Notes under the pieces: model-generated
Database searches by the model: none
The model's input: the letters and a program-made list of their open reading frames with translations, nothing else
Told to the model about the DNA's origin: nothing
Position numbers and translations under genes: made by a program
Assembly: GCF_958350005.1 (NCBI RefSeq)
Contig: NZ_CATWFF010000001.1
Span: 1 to 50,292 of the forward strand
Origin: an uncultured Megasphaera sp.
Lineage (GTDB): Bacteria; Bacillota; Negativicutes; Veillonellales; Megasphaeraceae
DNA: 50,292 nucleotides
Direction: 5' to 3'
Shown: positions 26,448-32,683 of the stretch, in pieces
Layout of the letters: every line of letters begins with the position of its first letter
How positions within the stretch are numbered: the first letter of the stretch is position 1

Positions 26448-28877
26448 ATGTCACGGTTCATGAATAATCTGAAGAGACGTGTAGGGAGACAGCAGAAAAA
26501 AATCGTCCTGCCTGAATCGGACAGCCGCCGGATACTTCAGGCTGTCGATCAAATTGAAACGGAAGGGTTTGCCAAGACGGTCCTCGTCGGCAAACCGCGG
26601 CAGCTGATGGAACGGGCCTTTAAATACCAGATCGACCTGGACGGCGTAGAAATTATTGATCCGGAAACGTATCCCATGCTGGATACATTCAGCCGCTTTT
26701 ATGCAGAGAAGCGCCGCAAGAAGGGCATGACTGTTTCCCAGGCCCGGGAAATTCTTTTAACAGATTACATTTGCTTTGGCGCGTGCCTCGTGGCTTTTGA
26801 TATTGTTGACGGCATGGTTGGCGGGGCGACGGTGCCGTCAGCCGATCTGATTCGGGCAGCCCTGCAGATTGTCGGCATGCATCCTGGTATTTCCACGGTC
26901 AGCAGTTCCTTCATTATCATTACGGACAAGCCCCAGTTTGGCGACGACGGCATTTTCGTCCTTGGCGATGCCAGCGTCGTCATTGAGCCGACGGCACAGC
27001 AGCTGGCCGATATTACGGTAAACTGTGTACACCGGGCGCGGCGTACGGTGCAGACCCTGGACCCGAAGGCGGCGCTCCTGTCGTATTCGACCCTGGGAAG
27101 CGGATCAGGAGAACAGGTGGACCGTGTGCGGGAAGCGGCCAGGCTGCTGCGGGACCGGAATGTGGATTTTGATTTCGACGGCGAGCTCCAGTCCGATGCG
27201 GCCATTATTCCCCGCGTTGCCCGCTACAAAGCGCCGGGTTCAACCGTTGCCGGTCAGGCTAATGTTCTGGTATTTCCCAATCTGGAGTCCGGCAATATTT
27301 GCTATAAGATTTTGCAGCATCTCTATGGCGCCATCGCCTTGGGGCCTCTTCTGGAAGGGACGGCCAAACCTATTATGGATCTGTCCCGGGGATGCTCTGC
27401 TGAAGATATTGTCGATATTGTGGCTATTTGCTGCAGCGATGCCATTTATCAGGATGCCGAACGGCGGCGGGATCAGGATTTTACCAGCCATTTTGCCATG
27501 CTCGATCATCGCGTGGCTGTGGATGAACATAATATATCCATTCGCTTTGACGGAACAAAGTGCCAGAACTGCTCCCTTTGCCGCCGCCGCTGTGCAGAGG
27601 TTATGACGGTGACGGGATATTATTCCCTGGCCAGCACAGGAGACACGCCGATCTGCGTGCACTGCGGACAGTGTTCGCTGGTCTGCCCCTTTGGCGCAAC
27701 CAAGAGCATTTCTCAGGAAACCTATATCGAGCAGGCTATGGCAGATCCCGATAAAATCGTCGTATTCCAGACCGGTGCCGCTGTACGGGTGGCCCTGGGA
27801 GAAGAGTTCGGCCTGCCTTATGGAACGAATGTGGAAGATAAGCTTATTGGAGCCCTGCGGGAACTGGGCGGCGATTACGTCTTTGATACCAATGCAGCCT
27901 CTGATATTGCCGTCATGGAAGAAGTGGCCGAACTGCGGCAGCGCCTGAAGGAACACCGGGAATTGACGCCCATGTTTACCAGTGTCTGCCCGTCGTGGAT
28001 TGAATTTATGGAAATCTTTTTCCCTGAACTGCTTCCTCATTTGTCAACAGCTAAAAGCCCTACGAGCATGATGGGCGCTGTCATTAAAACGTACCTTGCC
28101 AAAACCCTTCATGTCGATCCGGAACGGATCGTTACGGTCAGCATTACGCCGTGTACGGCAAAAAAAGCGGAAATCTCCCGGCCGGAACGCAATGCTGCCG
28201 GCCAGTTCTGGCAGAAACCGGATATGCGGGATACCGATTACTGCCTGACCGTGCGGGAACTGGCCAACTGGATGCGAAGAAAAGACATGAACCTGACCGA
28301 TATGCCGGCTTCACAGTATGATGCGCCGTTTCACAGGGCATCTGGCGGGGCTATGCTGGTCGGCGCCAGCGGCGGCATGATGGAAGCGATGATGCGGACC
28401 TTTGCCTATGAAGAGACAGGCAAAGTCGATGAGGAATTTCTGCATTTCACGCCTGTCCGCGGACTGACTGGCGTGAAAGAAGCATCTGTTTCCATTGGAG
28501 ATGCCCTCTTCCGCGTCGCCGTCGTCAGCGGCCTGGGAAATGCCAGGGCCTTTATTAATCGCCTGAAAGAAAAACATTCGTGGAAAAAATATACGTGTAT
28601 TGAAATCATGGCCTGTCCTGGCGGCTGTATTGGCGGCGGCGGCCAGCCCAGAACGGAAATGGCCGATGAAATACCGGCCAAGCGGGCCCGCATGGAAGCC
28701 ATCTATCAGGCTGATGCCAATAATCCGCGTCATGGCAGCTGGCAGGATGAAGCAGTCCGGGATGTCTATGCCGGCTTTTTAGGCGAGCCCCTGGGACCTG
28801 CGGCGCATGCGCTGCTGCATACGCAGTTTATTAACAAGCACTATCTGCTGGGAAAAGAAGACCGCGTTTCGCCCTGA
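26448..28877 (+). CDS. phosphotransacetylase-[FeFe]-hydrogenase fusion, copy 2 (Pta site intact, H-cluster pocket altered)
   Basis: An 809-residue tandem paralogue, 15 bases after copy 1, with the same domain order and no gap relative to it through residue 638. The Pta domain keeps R89/R90, R136, and S313-R314 with D320 in DLSRGCSAED, though the residue matching R287 is His291 (Tyr in copy 1). Both [4Fe-4S] sites are complete. In the H-cluster domain all four cluster cysteines remain (C514, C569, and the pair in MACPGGC), but the proton-relay Cys is Val513 (TSVCPSW), the pocket segment TAPA is TGAA (442-445), and the Phe of GMIFG is Val638. Known hydrogenases lose most turnover when that cysteine is replaced, and sensory HydS types also lack it. 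Likely role: active transacetylase with a redox- or H2-sensing hydrogenase domain; not proven. Confidence 0.93.
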   Translation: MSRFMNNLKRRVGRQQKKIVLPESDSRRILQAVDQIETEGFAKTVLVGKPRQLMERAFKYQIDLDGVEIIDPETYPMLDTFSRFYAEKRRKKGMTVSQAREILLTDYICFGACLVAFDIVDGMVGGATVPSADLIRAALQIVGMHPGISTVSSSFIIITDKPQFGDDGIFVLGDASVVIEPTAQQLADITVNCVHRARRTVQTLDPKAALLSYSTLGSGSGEQVDRVREAARLLRDRNVDFDFDGELQSDAAIIPRVARYKAPGSTVAGQANVLVFPNLESGNICYKILQHLYGAIALGPLLEGTAKPIMDLSRGCSAEDIVDIVAICCSDAIYQDAERRRDQDFTSHFAMLDHRVAVDEHNISIRFDGTKCQNCSLCRRRCAEVMTVTGYYSLASTGDTPICVHCGQCSLVCPFGATKSISQETYIEQAMADPDKIVVFQTGAAVRVALGEEFGLPYGTNVEDKLIGALRELGGDYVFDTNAASDIAVMEEVAELRQRLKEHRELTPMFTSVCPSWIEFMEIFFPELLPHLSTAKSPTSMMGAVIKTYLAKTLHVDPERIVTVSITPCTAKKAEISRPERNAAGQFWQKPDMRDTDYCLTVRELANWMRRKDMNLTDMPASQYDAPFHRASGGAMLVGASGGMMEAMMRTFAYEETGKVDEEFLHFTPVRGLTGVKEASVSIGDALFRVAVVSGLGNARAFINRLKEKHSWKKYTCIEIMACPGGCIGGGGQPRTEMADEIPAKRARMEAIYQADANNPRHGSWQDEAVRDVYAGFLGEPLGPAAHALLHTQFINKHYLLGKEDRVSP

Positions 28878-28889
28878 TAGGCCGGACTA

Positions 28890-28919
28890 TTGACACCGGC
28901 GCGCATGGCCACGTATAAT
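28890..28919 (+). promoter_or_regulatory. strong promoter of the non-coding RNA
   Basis: A consensus TTGACA (28890-28895) and a consensus TATAAT (28914-28919) with an 18-base spacer, the best promoter in the window. It starts 13 bases after the hydrogenase stop codon. Transcription should begin near 28925-28927. Confidence 0.85.
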
Positions 28920-28924
28920 AAACA

Positions 28925-29132
28925 GGACATGTGCTGTGGTTGAAAGTCGATGCCAGTCGCAGGCAAAGCGATCCACGTAAGGGATGCAAAGTCATCCTGA
29001 TCATAGTGCGGCCTAGACGTAAGACCTGCCGCAAAAAGCGAGAGAAGCAGTAGTGGGGGATGCAGACCATCTAGGAGCGAACCTTCCAGCAGGCGAGTGT
29101 GGGGGTAAAAACCAGGTCAGACATGTCCGTAT
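28925..29132 (+). ncRNA. stand-alone structured non-coding RNA, class uncertain
   Basis: About 208 bases between a strong promoter and a strong terminator, with no ORF and no good ribosome site. The ends pair (GGACATGT at 28925 with ACATGTCC at 29121-29128). Internal helices include GCC/GGC with UCG/CGA around 28948-28970, a hairpin GGATG/CATCC at 28982-28998, GCGG/CCGC at 29008-29032, and GATG/CATC at 29059-29071. Two long-range pairings, CCTAG (29012) with CTAGG (29071) and GACCTG (29023) with CAGGTC (29113), would make pseudoknots. It lacks signatures of tmRNA, RNase P, SRP RNA or a cobalamin riboswitch. The raiA-motif RNA of Firmicutes is similar in size and compactness and is my best guess, held weakly. 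With the neighbouring sites, it fills the gap from 28878 to 29319. Confidence 0.7.
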
Positions 29133-29182
29133 ACAGAAACGCTTCGCAGCACAACAGGCTGTGAAGCGTTTCTGTGTGTTTC
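29133..29182 (+). terminator. terminator of the non-coding RNA
   Basis: An 18-bp, nearly perfect stem (ACAGAAACGCTTC ... GAAGCGTTTCTGT) with a 7-base loop and a short T-rich tail. Confidence 0.85.
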
Positions 29183-29246
29183 AGGATATATTCATCATTT
29201 GGCAGCTGCGCTTGTTAAGGAGGCAAAATTAATCCTTTATTTTTGC

Positions 29247-29275
29247 TTGATGTTTTTTTACTGATATAGTAAAAT
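29247..29275 (+). promoter_or_regulatory. promoter of the thioesterase-acyl-CoA dehydrogenase unit
   Basis: TTGATG at 29247-29252 and TAAAAT at 29270-29275 with a 17-base, T-rich spacer, about 45 bases before the first coding start. Confidence 0.6.
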
Positions 29276-29319
29276 GTAAAAGTGTTTATATTCAGCGGCC
29301 TGAAGGAGTGATGCTGCCG

Positions 29320-29772
29320 ATGCAGGCAGATGTAGCAGCAGTGGACAGAGAATTGCATAAAAATCCTTTTGATCGTTTTATGGATTTTCACATCGCCAAA
29401 GCCGATGAAGAAAGTACGGTTCTCGTGTTTCAGAATAGAGGGTCATCGTGGGAAAATCCCAATGGCACACTCTATGGCGGCGTCTTGTATGCCATGGCAG
29501 ACTCGGCGATGGAAATTGCCTGTGCAGTCTGCGGCAATGCCGTCCTTACCCTGGATCTGGGAATGAACTATCTGCGCCCGGCTTTTTCCGATACGACGAT
29601 TCGGGCAGAAGTAAAGATCATCCACAAAGGGCATACGACGATGGTGGCATTGTGCGATTTCTATGATAACCAGGAACGGTATCTGGCACACGGCAAGGGA
29701 ACGTTTTTCGTAACCGGCCCGTTTGTATTTGGAGGTGAAGACACCGATGCTGACGGACAGACGGCGCAGTGA
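29320..29772 (+). CDS. PaaI/4HBT-like hotdog thioesterase, HGG variant
   Basis: A 150-residue hotdog-fold protein. The helix and active-site loop reads NGTLYGGVLYAMADSAM: the usual HGG is YGG, while the acidic residue of the hot-dog helix (MADSAM) is kept. Members hydrolyse acyl-CoA thioesters in the cytosol. The AAGGAG at 29303-29308 could serve the ATG at 29311 (2-base spacing) or 29320 (11-base spacing); I choose 29320, which changes only three residues. It overlaps the next hotdog gene by 26 bases and lies two genes before an acyl-CoA dehydrogenase, pointing to acyl-CoA turnover. Substrate unknown. Confidence 0.78.
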   Translation: MQADVAAVDRELHKNPFDRFMDFHIAKADEESTVLVFQNRGSSWENPNGTLYGGVLYAMADSAMEIACAVCGNAVLTLDLGMNYLRPAFSDTTIRAEVKIIHKGHTTMVALCDFYDNQERYLAHGKGTFFVTGPFVFGGEDTDADGQTAQ

Positions 29773-30190
29773 TGAAGCACTTCGCAGGCGGCTGCGAAAT
29801 ATTCAGCAGGGCATATTCAGCCGAACGCCATATTTTCGCAATTTACCTTCAGAAATCGAAGACATTGATGAAGGGTGGGTACGTTTGGGCTTTGATATTT
29901 CTCCTCACCTGTGCAACTATCGGGGTATAGCGTCAGGAGGGGTCCTGGCTGCGTTTTGCGATACCCTTATGGGGATGGCCAGCCGTACGCTGGGATATAA
30001 GGTGACGACGCTGGAAATTAATATGAACTATATCCGCCGCGTCCCGTCCGGCTGCCGCATTACCGGCATTGGTCAGGTCGTCCATCACGGCGGCAAGACC
30101 ATTGTGGCAGAATGCGAATGCTTTGACGAAGATGGCGGTATTGTAGTGAAAGGCCGTTCTTCTTTTTACGTTTTGGGACGGTTGGACTAG
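29747..30190 (+). CDS. second PaaI/4HBT-like hotdog thioesterase
   Basis: A 147-residue hotdog protein, related to but clearly diverged from its neighbour. The active-site loop reads GIASGGVLAAFCDTLM, so the HGG histidine is Ser here, with the Asp retained. Its GGAGGTG site (29731-29737) and ATG (29747) lie inside the preceding gene, so expression is coupled; an in-frame ATG at 29723 is less well placed. Hotdog proteins work as dimers or tetramers, so two tandem paralogues may assemble together. Cytosolic acyl-CoA thioesterase is the likely role; the substrate cannot be read from sequence. Confidence 0.78.
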   Translation: MLTDRRRSDEALRRRLRNIQQGIFSRTPYFRNLPSEIEDIDEGWVRLGFDISPHLCNYRGIASGGVLAAFCDTLMGMASRTLGYKVTTLEINMNYIRRVPSGCRITGIGQVVHHGGKTIVAECECFDEDGGIVVKGRSSFYVLGRLD

Positions 30191-30224
30191 ATATGTATTT
30201 AACAGGGAAGGTTGGTTAAACAGG

Positions 30225-31364
30225 ATGGATTTTGGATATAACGAAGAACAGCAGGAACTGATCAAGGTTGTTCGTGATTTAGTGGAAAAGGAAATCGTAC
30301 CGTATGCAGCTGAAATGGATGAAACAGGCAAACTGCATGAAGGATTGCTGGAAAAACTGGCAGCTCAGGGACTTCTCGGCGTGGCGATTCCGGAAGAATT
30401 CGGCGGTGCCGGACTGGATGCCGTAACGATTGCTGCTATTTATGAAGAACTCGGCAAGGGCTGTGCCGGCGTAGCAACGACAGTTGCTGCCAATGCGCTG
30501 GCTTCGTATCCTGTTATTATTGCCGGCAATGACGACCAGAAAAAGCGGTATTTTGATATTATTAATGAAGATAATCTGGCTGCCTTTGCTCTGACCGAAC
30601 CGGGAACCGGTTCTGATGCCGGCTCTGTTTCGACGCGGGCCGTGAAAACGGAAGACGGCAAGGGCTATGTATTAAACGGCACGAAGTGCTTTATTACCAA
30701 CGGTGCCCTGGCTGAAGTATTTGTCGTATTTGCCAATACCCGCAAGACCGGCGGGATCCGCGGACTGACGGCATTTATTGTCCGCAAGGGAACACCGGGC
30801 TTTACGATTGGCAAAGAAGAAAATAAAATGGGCATCCGCGCATCGAATACGACGGAACTCATTTTCCAGGATTGCTTTGTTCCTGTAGAAGACCGTCTGG
30901 GCCGGGAAGGCCAGGGGTTCCGCATTGCCATGAATACCCTTGATGCAGCCCGTCCCTTTGTCGGTGCCGTATCGGTCGGCATTGCCCAGGCCGCCTTCCA
31001 TGCGTGCTGTGAATATGCAAAAGTCCGCGTACAGTTTGACAAGCCCATCGCTTCGTTCCAGATGGTACAGAGCATGATTGCCGACATGGCCATGCAGGTA
31101 GAAGGGGCCCGGCTCCTCGTACATCGGGCCTGCTGGATGAAGGACCAGGGAATGGACTTCAGCCGGGAAGCGGCGATTGCCAAATGCAACGCCTCTGATG
31201 TGGCTATGCGCGTAACTACCGATGCCGTTCAGGTTATGGGCGGCTACGGATATATTAAAGAATATCCTGTGGAAAAATACATGCGCGATGCCAAAATTAT
31301 GCAGATTTATGAAGGAACCAACCAAATTCAGCGATTGGTTATTGCAAATAAGACGTTATACTGA
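30225..31364 (+). CDS. acyl-CoA dehydrogenase (short-chain / butyryl-CoA type)
   Basis: A 379-residue flavoprotein with the three-domain acyl-CoA dehydrogenase fold. The FAD-binding signatures LTEPGTGSD (near residue 126) and FITNGALA (near residue 152) are present. The catalytic base is Glu363 in IYEGTNQIQR, matching the position used by the Megasphaera butyryl-CoA dehydrogenase. It oxidises, or in fermenters reduces, the alpha-beta bond of a short acyl-CoA, passing electrons through ETF. No etfAB lies beside it, so it may be a specialised paralogue rather than the main Bcd-Etf complex. It is 34 bases downstream of the two hotdog thioesterases. Confidence 0.88.
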   Translation: MDFGYNEEQQELIKVVRDLVEKEIVPYAAEMDETGKLHEGLLEKLAAQGLLGVAIPEEFGGAGLDAVTIAAIYEELGKGCAGVATTVAANALASYPVIIAGNDDQKKRYFDIINEDNLAAFALTEPGTGSDAGSVSTRAVKTEDGKGYVLNGTKCFITNGALAEVFVVFANTRKTGGIRGLTAFIVRKGTPGFTIGKEENKMGIRASNTTELIFQDCFVPVEDRLGREGQGFRIAMNTLDAARPFVGAVSVGIAQAAFHACCEYAKVRVQFDKPIASFQMVQSMIADMAMQVEGARLLVHRACWMKDQGMDFSREAAIAKCNASDVAMRVTTDAVQVMGGYGYIKEYPVEKYMRDAKIMQIYEGTNQIQRLVIANKTLY

Positions 31365-31370
31365 TACAAT
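31342..31370 (+). promoter_or_regulatory. promoter of the pheST T-box transcript
   Basis: TTGCAA at 31342-31347 and TACAAT at 31365-31370, 17 bases apart, overlapping the end of the acyl-CoA dehydrogenase gene. Initiation near 31377 would place the whole T-box in the leader. Confidence 0.6.
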
Positions 31371-31375
31371 ACATA

Positions 31376-31624
31376 ACAGAAACCTTAATATTGTCATTGC
31401 GGCGATGATAAAGACAGCGCAGGGCAGGAGAACGCCTACAGGAAGAGGAAACCGGAGACTGAGAGTTTCCTAGGCGTCAGTTCTGGGCATTTCACTTTGG
31501 AGTTTCGGATTGAAGCCAGTAGGTCCGACGGGTGTTCCCGTTACAGAACGGGAAAGAACAAATTAGGGTGGTACCGCGAAATCAGACTTTCGCCCCTGCA
31601 CCAGGGGGCGGAAGTCTTTTTTTA
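31376..31624 (+). promoter_or_regulatory. T-box riboswitch, phenylalanine specific
   Basis: A tRNA-sensing leader in front of pheS-pheT. The T-box core AGGGTGGTACCGCG is at 31565-31578; its TGGT can pair with the ACCA end of uncharged tRNA(Phe). A TTC codon at 31491-31493, in the 3' side of stem I, fits a Phe specifier. The terminator stem AGACTT-CGCCCC / GGGGGCG-AAGTCT (31584-31616) is followed by seven or more T and competes with the antiterminator. When Phe-tRNA is uncharged, readthrough should raise PheRS synthesis. Confidence 0.95.
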
Positions 31625-31643
31625 TCAGAGGAGGAACAGACAG

Positions 31644-32669
31644 ATGATAAGCGATAAAATTGAGGCTATTAAAGCAGCCGTAGACGAACAGATCGCAAAA
31701 AGTGAAACACTGCAGGACATGCAGAATATACGTGTCAAGTATTTGGGCAAAAAAGGCGAACTGACGTCGATTATGAAAGAACTGAAAAGCCTTTCCAAAG
31801 AAGAACGGCCTAAAGTGGGGCAGCTCGTCAATACGGCGCGGGGCATTATTGAAGACCATTTGAAAGCGAAAATGGAAGAACTGAAAGCCCGGGCGCTGGA
31901 AGACAAGATTAAGTCGGAAACAATTGATATTACCCTGCCGGGAAGAAAACCGGTTATGGGCCATGAACATCCGCTCCATCTGACGCGCCGTCTCATGGAA
32001 GAATCGTTCCTGCGCATGGGCTTTTCCATCGTCGAAGGCCCGGATATTGAATCGGATTATTACAATTTCCAGTGCCTGAACCTGCCGGAAGATCATCCGG
32101 CCCGGGATATGCAGGATTCCATGTATGTAACAGACAACATTCTCCTGCGGACCCATACGTCGCCGCTGGAAGCGCGGACCCTGCAGGCTCACAAACCGAA
32201 CGAACCGTTTAAGATCATTGCTCCCGGCAAAGTATACCGCTGTGACTATGATGCAACTCATTCGCCGGTTTTCCATCAGATGGAAGGCATGATTGTCGAC
32301 AAGGGAATTCGCTTCTCCGATTTGAAAGGCATGCTGGAAGATTTCCTGCGCGATATTTTCGGGCCGCAGACGAAAGTACGCTTCCGGGCCAGCTATTTCC
32401 CCTTTACGGAACCGAGTGCAGAAGTCGATATTTCCTGCGTCATGTGCGGCGGCACAGGCTGCCGTGTCTGCTCCCATACGGGCTGGCTGGAAATCCTCGG
32501 CTGCGGCATGACCAATCCCAATGTGCTGCGCATGAATGGCTATGATCCCAATGAAGTCAGCGCCTTTGCCTTCGGCATGGGTGTGGAACGTATTGCCATG
32601 CTCAAGTACGGCATTGACGATCTGCGTCTGTTTTATGAAAACGACATGCGGTTCTTGAATCAGTTCTAG
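31644..32669 (+). CDS. pheS: phenylalanine-tRNA ligase alpha subunit
   Basis: A 341-residue class-II synthetase subunit with an N-terminal coiled-coil arm (about residues 1-85) and a catalytic core. Motif 2 is around FRASYFPFTEPSAE near residue 250, and motif 3 around FGMGVERIAML near residue 310. It forms the (alpha-beta)2 enzyme with PheT and works in the cytosol. An open frame extends upstream to 31497 through the T-box, but the GAGGAGG site (31629-31635) and the family N-terminus fix the ATG at 31644. Confidence 0.97.
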   Translation: MISDKIEAIKAAVDEQIAKSETLQDMQNIRVKYLGKKGELTSIMKELKSLSKEERPKVGQLVNTARGIIEDHLKAKMEELKARALEDKIKSETIDITLPGRKPVMGHEHPLHLTRRLMEESFLRMGFSIVEGPDIESDYYNFQCLNLPEDHPARDMQDSMYVTDNILLRTHTSPLEARTLQAHKPNEPFKIIAPGKVYRCDYDATHSPVFHQMEGMIVDKGIRFSDLKGMLEDFLRDIFGPQTKVRFRASYFPFTEPSAEVDISCVMCGGTGCRVCSHTGWLEILGCGMTNPNVLRMNGYDPNEVSAFAFGMGVERIAMLKYGIDDLRLFYENDMRFLNQF

Positions 32670-32683
32670 GAGGTACAGAAAGA

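Noticed and set aside
26448..28877. Copy 2 as a decaying pseudogene
   Set aside because: The frame is intact over 809 codons, all FeS and H-cluster cysteines and most Pta residues are kept, and it has its own ribosome site, so the substitutions look selective rather than degenerative.
28925..29132. RNase P RNA, SRP RNA, tmRNA, 6S RNA or cobalamin riboswitch for the structured RNA
   Set aside because: The tmRNA, RNase P and cobalamin-box signature strings are absent, the length is wrong for tmRNA and RNase P, the SRP core loop is not seen despite an AACCAGGTCAG-like string near the 3' end, and the fold is not the long rod of 6S RNA.
28925..29319. Riboswitch controlling the downstream thioesterase gene
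   Set aside because: The RNA has its own terminator, and the thioesterase gene has a separate promoter at 29247-29275, so a leader role is unlikely though not excluded.
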